NCBI GenBank assembly: GCA_945639745.1
Contig: CALZEK010000021.1
Coordinates: 1 to 12,756, forward strand
Source: an uncultured Bacillaceae bacterium
GTDB lineage: Bacteria > Bacillota > Bacilli > Bacillales > Amphibacillaceae
Length of the DNA: 12,756 nt
Reading direction: 5' to 3'
Shown: positions 7,038-12,756 of the stretch, piece after piece
Layout of the letters: the number at the start of each line of letters is the position of its first letter
Position numbering within the stretch: the first letter of the stretch is position 1
Made by a program: the position numbers and the translations under genes
Notes under the pieces: model-generated
What the model saw: the letters and a program-made list of their open reading frames with translations, nothing else
Told to the model about the DNA's origin: nothing
Database searches by the model: none

Positions 7038-7149
7038 AATATAAACAAATTATAAATATTGTCACATTATCTTAGAGAGATTTTATTGAATGACTATGTT
7101 AAATCAAGAAATGACAATTATTTATTTAATATATAAGGAGGTCAAATAA

Positions 7150-7788
7150 ATGAGTAAAACAGTACATCTAGGAGTCGGCGGTCCAGTAGGAACAGGAAAA
7201 ACAACATTAGTTAAAGCACTTGTCAGTAAAATGAAAGACGATTACAGCATAGGTGTTATAACAAATGATATTTATACAAGGGAAGATGCTGATTACCTTA
7301 TCAAAGAAAATGTTATCGAATCAGACCGAATTATTGGTGTTGAAACAGGAGGATGCCCTCATACAGCGATTAGAGAAGATGCTTCAATGAACTTTGAAGC
7401 AATTGATGAATTAAAAGATCGTTATGATGATTTAGATATTATTCTTGTTGAAAGTGGTGGAGATAACTTATCAGCAACATTTAGTCCGGAATTAGTTGAT
7501 GCATTTATTTATGTTATTGATGTATCTGCAGGTGGTGACATTCCAAGAAAAGGTGGTCCGGGTGTAACTCGTTCAGATTTCTTAGTAGTGAATAAAACTG
7601 ATCTTGCACCGTATGTAGGTGTTGATTTAGATGAAATGGTAAAAGATACAAAAAAATCAAGAAATGATCGTCCATTTGCTTTTACAGATATAAGAACCGA
7701 TAAAGGTGTTGACGAAGTCATATCTTGGATTAAATCTGATATATTGTTGGAAGTGGTATCTGATGACTCTGCGAAAAAGTCCATCTAA
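7150..7788 (+). CDS. ureG: Urease accessory GTPase UreG
   Basis: UreG is the SIMIBI-class GTPase whose GTP hydrolysis drives nickel insertion into urease. The 212-residue product has the P-loop GPVGTGKTT (11-19), the switch region [15 protein letters not shown], and the nickel-binding motif [11 protein letters not shown] with C69 and H71. It also has [35 protein letters not shown] and the guanine-specificity motif NKTDL. The ATG has an excellent AAGGAGGT seven bases upstream. There is no His-rich N-terminal extension, unlike plant or some Gram-negative forms. ureD begins inside its last 26 bases in another frame, so the two are translationally coupled. Confidence 0.98.
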   Translation: MSKTVHLGVGGPVGTGKTTLVKALVSKMKDDYSIGVITNDIYTREDADYLIKENVIESDRIIGVETGGCPHTAIREDASMNFEAIDELKDRYDDLDIILVESGGDNLSATFSPELVDAFIYVIDVSAGGDIPRKGGPGVTRSDFLVVNKTDLAPYVGVDLDEMVKDTKKSRNDRPFAFTDIRTDKGVDEVISWIKSDILLEVVSDDSAKKSI

Positions 7789-8602
7789 TAGGCCGAGTCA
7801 TTATGGTCAACTGTCATTAAACTTTGAAAAACGTCATGGAAAAACGATCATAGAAAATTATTATCAATTACCTCCACTAAGATCAGGACGTGCATTACAC
7901 ATAAATCCTAAAAACCCATCAGAAGCAACAGTTTATATGGTGGAAACTTCAGGTGGCCTCGTAGCTGGAGATCAAAATAAATTTGAAATCAACCTTGCCG
8001 AAGATGCCAATGTTTGTTTAATTCCACAATCTGCAACGAAAGCCTATCCATCATTTAATGGAATGTGGAGTACTCAAAATATAGATGTCTCTATTGGCCC
8101 AAAAGCTACACTTGCTTGGAAGACAGAGGCTATGATTCCGTATGAAACAGCTAAGTTTAAAGGTAAAACAGTCATTAACATGGCAAAAGATGCATCATTG
8201 CTTTGGGGGGAAATATTAGCTCCTGGCCGTGCAACACATGGTGAAAAATTAAAATATGAAAATTTAAAAACTAATTTTCAAGTATGGTTAGAAGATGAGT
8301 GTTTAATTTATGATGCTCTTTCATTTTCACCTAATCAAACTGATTTAGGGCAATTAGGCTTACTTGAAAATCATTTATATGTTGGTTCTTTATGGTTTGT
8401 AAGTCCTTATGCACAAGAAATTGACATCAAAAAATTAAATGAAGAACTTCAGGAAATTGCAGATGTTAAAGTAGGTGCAGCACTTCTTGAAAAGAAAGCT
8501 GTTAATTTAAGATGGTTAGCATCTGACCTTGTTTTATTAAAACAAGAAATGGATAGGGTTTGGGAGATATTATCAGACTATATCGTAGAAAAAAAGCTGT
8601 AA
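7763..8602 (+). CDS. ureD: Urease accessory protein UreD (UreH)
   Basis: UreD is the scaffold that docks UreF and UreG onto apo-urease and provides the tunnel for nickel. From ATG 7763 it is 279 residues, a normal length. Conserved features include the N-terminal beta strands ([14 protein letters not shown]), [12 protein letters not shown], the signature [20 protein letters not shown] followed by QSATKAYPS, and [14 protein letters not shown]. An in-frame start 57 bases upstream is unlikely, because those extra residues do not resemble UreD and would lie deeper within ureG. A weak ribosome binding site (GGAAGTGG) lies in ureG, and coupling from ureG probably helps. It is the last gene of the operon; a long terminator stem follows 32 bases later. 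Confidence 0.95.
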   Translation: MTLRKSPSNRPSHYGQLSLNFEKRHGKTIIENYYQLPPLRSGRALHINPKNPSEATVYMVETSGGLVAGDQNKFEINLAEDANVCLIPQSATKAYPSFNGMWSTQNIDVSIGPKATLAWKTEAMIPYETAKFKGKTVINMAKDASLLWGEILAPGRATHGEKLKYENLKTNFQVWLEDECLIYDALSFSPNQTDLGQLGLLENHLYVGSLWFVSPYAQEIDIKKLNEELQEIADVKVGAALLEKKAVNLRWLASDLVLLKQEMDRVWEILSDYIVEKKL

Positions 8603-8634
8603 TTTATAGGCAATAAATTCAATTATTAATCCTT

Positions 8635-8686
8635 GATACTAAAAAACTCTCTAACATTATTATATGTTAGAGAGTTTTTTAGTATC
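8635..8686. terminator. Bidirectional intrinsic terminator between convergent genes
   Basis: Arms 8635-8657 and 8664-8686 form a perfect 23-bp stem around a 6-base loop. Each arm includes six A or six T residues next to the CTCTCTAACAT / ATGTTAGAGAG core, so a U run is produced in either direction. It lies between ureD (plus) and the thioredoxin-like gene (minus) and can stop transcription from both sides. Confidence 0.92.
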
Positions 8687-8701
8687 GACAATATAAGACA
8701 A

Positions 8702-9037
8702 TTAATTGACTAAATTGGTATAAATCCGATTTAAATCATCATTTAATTTTTGTGTTTGAACGATACGTGCTTCCCGCAAATATTCTTTTCCTTCAACAAA
8801 AAGAAGTAAAACAGGTGCAGTGAAAACAGAGAACTGTCCAGCTGCTTCCGGGACTTTACTTGCATCAATGTGTCGTGCTTTAATTTCAGGATACTGTGTC
8901 ATCATTTCTTCAATTTGAGGTTGTAAACCATGACAAACACTACAGTTTGGAGTTGTAAAATACAAAAAAGACAGTTGGTTTTGTTCAATGAAATTATTAA
9001 CATCTTCTAAAGATGTTAAATCTTTGAATTTAGACAT
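8702..9037 (-). CDS. Thioredoxin-like protein with CSVC active site
   Basis: This small cytoplasmic protein (111 residues) has a thioredoxin fold. The redox motif C32-S-V-C35 follows strand FLYFTTPN, and the cis-proline region is FTAPVLLLFVEG. The spacing and length fit single-domain thioredoxins, but the active site is CSVC rather than the CGPC of true thioredoxin. It is more likely one of the thioredoxin-like paralogues common in Bacillales than TrxA. There is no signal peptide. The ATG has AGGGGG about eight bases upstream on the minus strand. It is a single-gene unit, divergent from the transporter at 9196 and convergent with urease. Its exact partner is unknown. Confidence 0.85.
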   Translation of the reverse strand: MSKFKDLTSLEDVNNFIEQNQLSFLYFTTPNCSVCHGLQPQIEEMMTQYPEIKARHIDASKVPEAAGQFSVFTAPVLLLFVEGKEYLREARIVQTQKLNDDLNRIYTNLVN

Positions 9038-9065
9038 TGTTATTCCCCCTCTACGAGTTAGTTAT

Positions 9066-9095
9066 ATTGTAACATTATCTCACAGAAAATGTCTT
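9066..9095 (-). promoter_or_regulatory. Candidate promoter for the thioredoxin-like gene
   Basis: On the minus strand AAGACA (9095-9090, ending in GACA) and TACAAT (9071-9066, 5 of 6) are 18 bases apart. Transcription would begin near 9059, about 20 bases before the gene. This is a weak consensus call. Confidence 0.3.
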
Positions 9096-9136
9096 TTATA
9101 TGCTCATAGGGGTATGTGTAAGCATAAAAGATGACG

Positions 9137-9165
9137 ATGTCAGTAAAATTACGTATTGTTATGAT
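9137..9165 (+). promoter_or_regulatory. Candidate promoter for the TDT transporter gene
   Basis: ATGTCA (9137-9142, 4 of 6) and TATGAT (9160-9165, 5 of 6) are 17 bases apart, with TGT just before the -10. Transcription would start near 9172. That would exclude the AAAGGA at 9166-9171 from the mRNA and so supports the TTG at 9196 as the start codon. Confidence 0.42.
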
Positions 9166-9195
9166 AAAGGATAATATATGTGGAGGGTGAATGTA

Positions 9196-10152
9196 TTGGA
9201 AAATGAAAGAGGATTACGTTATTTCCCAATTGCATTATTTGCTAGTGTTATGGGATTAGCTGGTACAACATTTGCTGTACAGCAGTATGAGTTGATGTAT
9301 GATTTAATGCCTGTTATTTCTGTTGTATTATTTACTTTAACAATTTTAATCTTTATAATTATTTTCAGCATTTTTTTATATCGAGTTATTAAATATCCAA
9401 ATGATATAAAAGCAGAGTTAAATCATCCAGTTAAAATGAATTTTTTTGGAGCCATTTCGATAAGTTTATTAATGATAGGTTTAATTTTTTATGATGTAAG
9501 TGAAACAATATCTTTTATTACTTGGGCTTTGGGAGCAATTATTCAATTAATTTTGACTTTATTTTTATTGACAGGATTAATGTGGAAGCAATCTTTAAAA
9601 ATTGAACAATTTAATCCAGTTTGGTTCATTCCAATAGTTGGAAATATTGTTGTACCACTAGCTGGTGTCTATCACGTTGGCTTAGAAATAAACATATTTT
9701 ACTTTAGTTTAGGGATTATTTTTAGTATTATTTATTTTACTTTATTTATGAATCGTATGTTTTTCAAAGGACCATTACCTGATATGTTACGTCCGACTGT
9801 CTTTATTTTACTAGCTCCTCCAGCAATCGGTTTTATGTCATATGTTAAGATATTTGGTCAAGCAAGTGCATTTGCATTTATTTTATATGGTTTAGCATTT
9901 TATTTGGGATTATTGTTTTTATATCAAATTAAACATTATTTACAAGTGCCATTTTTTGTATCATGGTGGGCAATGTTGTTCCCCACAGCAGCAATGACCA
10001 ACGCAACATTTGTGATGTATGAATTAACGGGGTTGTTTTATTTGAAATGGTTAATTCACTTACAAATATTAGGGTTATTTATTTTAGCAATATACTTAAT
10101 TGTAAGAACCATCGGTCTCAATAAGAATAAACAATTATGCGTTAAAGAATAA
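9196..10152 (+). CDS. TDT/SLAC1-family membrane transporter
   Basis: This very hydrophobic protein (318 residues from TTG 9196) has about ten membrane segments and resembles the TDT family, which includes TehA (tellurite resistance), Mae1 (C4-dicarboxylate), SSU1 (sulfite) and plant SLAC1 anion channels. The N-terminal RYFPIALFASVMGLAGTTFA matches the family's first-helix pattern. WFIPIVGNIVVPLAGVYHV and the late WWAMLFPTAAMTNATF are also typical. The substrate, an anion, cannot be read from sequence. TTG 9196 is preferred for its GGAGGG eight bases upstream. ATG 9178 has AAAGGA upstream and would add six residues (324 in all), but the promoter candidate would leave that site untranscribed. 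It is transcribed alone, divergently from the thioredoxin-like gene. Confidence 0.78.
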   Translation: MENERGLRYFPIALFASVMGLAGTTFAVQQYELMYDLMPVISVVLFTLTILIFIIIFSIFLYRVIKYPNDIKAELNHPVKMNFFGAISISLLMIGLIFYDVSETISFITWALGAIIQLILTLFLLTGLMWKQSLKIEQFNPVWFIPIVGNIVVPLAGVYHVGLEINIFYFSLGIIFSIIYFTLFMNRMFFKGPLPDMLRPTVFILLAPPAIGFMSYVKIFGQASAFAFILYGLAFYLGLLFLYQIKHYLQVPFFVSWWAMLFPTAAMTNATFVMYELTGLFYLKWLIHLQILGLFILAIYLIVRTIGLNKNKQLCVKE

Positions 10153-10157
10153 AAAGT

Positions 10158-10320
10158 GAGGCTTGGACAATACTGAGTGAAGCATCAAAAGAAAGTCTAT
10201 TAAATTATATTTTTTACTGGGCTTCTTTTGTTTTTTCGTCATTTTGCGTTGCTTTTCGTTCCAGGTCCAAGCTTTCCTCAAGGCTAAGGCCGTGCTTGTG
10301 AAAAGCGTCAGCGGTCGTTA
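10158..10320. repeat. GC-richer structured block, probable dispersed intergenic repeat
   Basis: This gene-free stretch is clearly richer in G+C than its surroundings, mainly at 10255-10320. GCTTGGAC (10161-10168) is complementary to GTCCAAGC (10265-10272), and GAGG/CCTC can extend the pairing, so the transcript folds into a long-range stem enclosing an inner hairpin. On the minus strand one frame reads like protein, ending in LSLEESLDLERKATQNDEKT then KEAQ and a stop at 10214-10216, but it has no usable start. GAGGCTTGGACA recalls the GAGGCTGGGACA-type intergenic repeats of Bacillales, from memory only. It may be a dispersed repeat or a decayed gene end. Confidence 0.45.
10186..10236 (+). terminator. 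Probable terminator of the TDT transporter gene
   Basis: CAAAAGAA (10186-10193) pairs with TTCTTTTG (10223-10230), with a further AGT/ACT stem inside, and six T residues follow (10231-10236). The 8-bp stem is AT-rich with a long loop, so it is weaker than the other terminators here. It starts 34 bases after the transporter stop codon. Confidence 0.45.
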
Positions 10321-10333
10321 ATTTTATATTTAC

Positions 10334-10404
10334 AAAAAAATAACGTTAGTGAGTATAATTTTTTCTCTAGTTTTTAAGAGAGTATTTTTACTCATTAACG
10401 TTAT
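10334..10404 (-). terminator. Intrinsic terminator of the lipoprotein (and probably cadA) transcript
   Basis: Arms 10340-10355 and 10389-10404 pair over 16 positions with one G-U wobble. A second small stem, TCTCT/AGAGA (10364-10368 with 10377-10381), lies in the loop. Read on the minus strand, the stem runs into seven T residues (10340-10334). It lies just after the lipoprotein stop codon. Confidence 0.8.
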
Positions 10405-10411
10405 AAATCAA

Positions 10412-10921
10412 TTATTTTTCATCATTAAATTCTACTTTAGTATTGTTTTCAAAAGTTATTTCTAAATCAAATTTAATATAATCATCTGGTAATTCAAAAG
10501 CTGTAAGCACTTCGTTAATAACATCTTCTTTAGGTGTATCTTGTTCGATATTAAGTTCTTCTAATATAGGTTTTAGTTTATTAAAAGCTTCTTCATCTTT
10601 TAATTTTACGTTATTAAGATCGTCTTCAATTTTAGCTTCTATACTGCCATTATTTAATTCATACTCAGCTTCATACTCTATATTCTTATCATAATCAACC
10701 TCGAGTTCAAAGTCAGTAAAGTTAAGCGAGTCGGAAGAAGAGCTGTCTTCGTTTGAATCTTCATTTTTGCTTTCAGTATCTGAATCATCATTTGTATTCT
10801 CTTCAGTTTCTACAACAGTGTCATTTTCAACAGGTTCTTTTGAATTTTCTTCATTACTTGAACAGCCTACAAATCCTAAAAGTAAAATGCTTGAAAAGAT
10901 TAATAAAATTATTTTTTTCAA
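10412..10921 (-). CDS. Acidic lipoprotein with YusW-like domain
   Basis: This 169-residue secreted lipoprotein has a basic start (MKK), a hydrophobic stretch and a lipobox ending GFVGC, with the modified cysteine at residue 20. Phe at -3 is less usual than Leu. Residues about 21-66 are a linker rich in Glu, Asp, Ser and Asn. The C-terminal part (FTDFELEVDYDKNIEYEAEY, AKIEDDLNNVKLKDEEAFNK, LPDDYIKFDLEITFENNT) resembles YusW-like domains of Bacillales, of unknown function. The protein is strongly acidic. I chose the TTG at 10921 because AAAGGAG (10937-10931) is nine bases away; a TTG at 10930 abuts that site. It lies 59 bases downstream of the Cd/Zn ATPase with no terminator between, so co-transcription is likely. 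A weak promoter in the gap cannot be excluded. Confidence 0.78.
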   Translation of the reverse strand: MKKIILLIFSSILLLGFVGCSSNEENSKEPVENDTVVETEENTNDDSDTESKNEDSNEDSSSSDSLNFTDFELEVDYDKNIEYEAEYELNNGSIEAKIEDDLNNVKLKDEEAFNKLKPILEELNIEQDTPKEDVINEVLTAFELPDDYIKFDLEITFENNTKVEFNDEK

Positions 10922-10980
10922 TATGATCAACTCCTTTCTAAATCTTATTTAATAATACCCAGAAAATATTGAAGTTAAAC

Positions 10981-12756
10981 TTAAAAGTTTTTTGTTCGAA
11001 TTAAGCGCATTGAATTAAGTACAACTAAGATCGTCGCGCCAACATCTGCAATAATTGCTATCCACAAAGTCAATAAACCAGGAATAACAAGAAGGAGGGC
11101 AATAATTTTTAAGCCTAGCGCGAAAGAAATATTTTGCTTAATGATTTGAACAGCTCTTCTACTTAAATTAACTGTATATGGTAATTTGTTTAAATCATCA
11201 GCCATTAAAGCAATATCTGCGGTCTCTAATGCGGCGTCTGTGCCGCCACCACCCATTGCAATTCCTACTGAAGCAGAAGCTAAAGCAGGTGCGTCATTAA
11301 TACCATCACCGACCATAGCAACTCTTCCATAATGTGTTTTGAGCTTGCTGATTTCATTAAGTTTCTCTTCAGGTAATAATTCAGCTTTAACAGAATCTAT
11401 CCCAAGCTGATTGGCAATAGTTTGACCAGTTGCTTGATTGTCACCTGTTAGCATAATCGTATGTTTAATACCTAATTGTTTTAATTGTTTAATTACAGAA
11501 ATACTTTTATCGCGAATTTTATCAGCAACAGCAATAATACCAATTAAATCTTCTTCTGTCCCTAAAATCATGACAGTATTTCCTTCAGTTTGTAGTCGAG
11601 TAATTTCTTCAATTTGTATAGAATCATTTATTTTATTTTTAAACAGTTTAGGACTACCAATATAATAAACTTCATTGTCTATATTTGCTTGAGCACCCAT
11701 GCCAGTAATTGATTGGAAATCAGTGGCTTGTAAAGCTACTAATTTTTCTGCTTTTGATTTACGAATAATAGCAGAAGCAATTGGGTGTTGTGAAAAGCTT
11801 TCTATTGCAGTTGCTATTTTTAATATTTCTGCCTCAGATTGTTTGTTTAAGGGAATGATCTGAGTCACTTCAGGCTTACCATTTGTTAATGTACCTGTTT
11901 TGTCAAAAGCAATAGCGTCAAGTTGGCCAGTTTCTTCTAAATGAACGCCTCCCTTGATTAAGACACCATTTTTAGCAGCATTACCTATAGCTGTTACAAT
12001 TGCTACTGGAGTAGAGATAACAAGCGCACAAGGACAACCAACAACTAAAGTAGCTAGTCCAAGATAAACCCAGTGTGACCAGTCACCACTTAGGAAAATA
12101 GGTGGGATGGTGGCAACGAGAATAGCTATGATGATAATGGCAGGCGTATAATATTTCGCGAATTGATCAACGAATTTTTGTGCAGGGGCTTTTTCAGCTT
12201 GAGCTTCTTCAACTAAATGAATGATTTTTGCGATTGTCGTGTCTTCAACTAGTTTAGTAACCATTACTTCAATGGACCCTTCTTCATTTAAGGTTCCAGC
12301 AAATACTTCATCGCCTTTTGTTTTATATACAGGCATCGATTCACCAGTAATAGCTGCTTGATTAATTGAAGTTTGGCCTTTAATAACTTGTCCATCCATC
12401 GGTAGTTTCTCACCAGGTTTAATCACCATAATGTCAGAAATCTTTATATCATCAACATGACGCTCAACGATGTTTTTTCCTCTGCGAACAAAAGCCACGT
12501 TAGGTGCGATATCCATGAGTGAGTGAATCGATTGTCTTGCTTTATTAATTGAATACTCTTCAAGTGCTTCACTGACACCAAATAGAAATACAACAGCAGC
12601 ACCTTCTGCCCATTCTCCAATGATAGCAGCACCAATAACAGCAATTGTCATTAAAGTTTTCATATCAAATATAAATTTACTTAAATTTTTAAGCCCGGTT
12701 CTAAAAATATCAAATCCGCCAACTATTATAGAAGTGGCGAATATACGAATTGTAAT
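10981..12756 (-). CDS. cadA: P1B-type Cd2+/Zn2+-exporting ATPase (N-terminus outside window)
   Basis: This membrane pump couples ATP hydrolysis to export of Cd2+, Zn2+ and similar ions such as Pb2+ or Co2+. The reading frame stays open from the internal Met at 12663 to the window edge ([20 protein letters not shown]), so the gene starts further right; any N-terminal metal-binding domain is not visible. Visible in order: [20 protein letters not shown], actuator motif ITGES, metal-site helix VVGCPCALV (about 12026-12039), phosphorylation site DKTGTLT (about 11893-11906), the SQHPIASAI nucleotide-binding motif, [18 protein letters not shown], and the C-terminal membrane segment [18 protein letters not shown] with DxGAT fits the Zn/Cd subgroup and closely resembles staphylococcal CadA. 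No cadC-like regulator is visible. The lipoprotein gene follows on the same strand. Confidence 0.92.
   Translation of the reverse strand: MTIRIFATSIIVGGFDIFRTGLKNLSKFIFDMKTLMTIAVIGAAIIGEWAEGAAVVFLFGVSEALEEYSINKARQSIHSLMDIAPNVAFVRRGKNIVERHVDDIKISDIMVIKPGEKLPMDGQVIKGQTSINQAAITGESMPVYKTKGDEVFAGTLNEEGSIEVMVTKLVEDTTIAKIIHLVEEAQAEKAPAQKFVDQFAKYYTPAIIIIAILVATIPPIFLSGDWSHWVYLGLATLVVGCPCALVISTPVAIVTAIGNAAKNGVLIKGGVHLEETGQLDAIAFDKTGTLTNGKPEVTQIIPLNKQSEAEILKIATAIESFSQHPIASAIIRKSKAEKLVALQATDFQSITGMGAQANIDNEVYYIGSPKLFKNKINDSIQIEEITRLQTEGNTVMILGTEEDLIGIIAVADKIRDKSISVIKQLKQLGIKHTIMLTGDNQATGQTIANQLGIDSVKAELLPEEKLNEISKLKTHYGRVAMVGDGINDAPALASASVGIAMGGGGTDAALETADIALMADDLNKLPYTVNLSRRAVQIIKQNISFALGLKIIALLLVIPGLLTLWIAIIADVGATILVVLNSMRLIRTKNF

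Noticed and set aside
7706..7762. Upstream extension of ureD
   Set aside because: The extra residues ([19 protein letters not shown]) do not look like UreD and are forced by the ureG coding sequence in another frame.
10137..10242. 35-codon minus-strand frame beginning MTKKQKKPSKKYN
   Set aside because: It lacks a good ribosome binding site, runs into the end of the transporter gene, and lies in the probable repeat block.
10767..10952. 61-codon plus-strand frame rich in Ser and Val
   Set aside because: It is the antisense shadow of the acidic linker of the lipoprotein.

Overview
The window is AT-rich (roughly one third G+C by eye), with strong AGGAGG-type ribosome binding sites, several TTG starts and long perfect intrinsic terminators. 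The proteins look like low-GC Firmicutes of the order Bacillales. The urease gene order ureABCEFGD and the CadA-like pump suggest a staphylococcal or near-staphylococcal host, but I cannot name a genus.

Bases 1-2851 hold the end of an ABC importer operon of the dipeptide/nickel class: a permease cut by the window edge, a second permease and two ATPases, tightly packed with overlaps. A 16-bp terminator (2895-2940) closes it. The substrate-binding protein is not in the window. Because a complete urease operon follows, nickel or a nickel chelate is the likely cargo.

Bases 2852-3283 are a 432-bp control region for urease. They contain a promoter (P1) with a good CcpA (cre) site inside it, three perfect tandem repeats with a 22-bp period, a second candidate promoter (P2) whose -35 lies in the loop of an inverted repeat, and a hairpin just before the ureA ribosome binding site. 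Bases 3284-8602 encode UreA, UreB and UreC (structural subunits), then UreE, UreF, UreG and UreD (nickel-loading chaperones). All active-site residues of UreC are present. The operon has long internal gaps after ureC (183 bp, with a GC-rich hairpin) and after ureF (112 bp). UreF may start at an ATT codon.

A perfect 23-bp stem at 8635-8686 ends the urease operon and also serves the convergent thioredoxin-like gene (minus strand, 8702-9037). A divergent gene (9196-10152) encodes a TDT/SLAC1-type membrane transporter. Behind it, 10153-10330 is a GC-richer, structured stretch that looks like a dispersed repeat. On the minus strand, a P-type Cd/Zn-exporting ATPase (10981 to beyond the right edge) is followed by a very acidic lipoprotein with a YusW-like domain (10412-10921). 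The pair shares one terminator at 10334-10404.

The theme is metal handling: nickel uptake feeds urease maturation, while a heavy-metal efflux pump sits nearby. I found no RNA genes, insertion sequences or CRISPR arrays. The most unusual material is regulatory: the urease leader, the ureC-ureE hairpin and the 10.2-10.3 kb repeat-like block.
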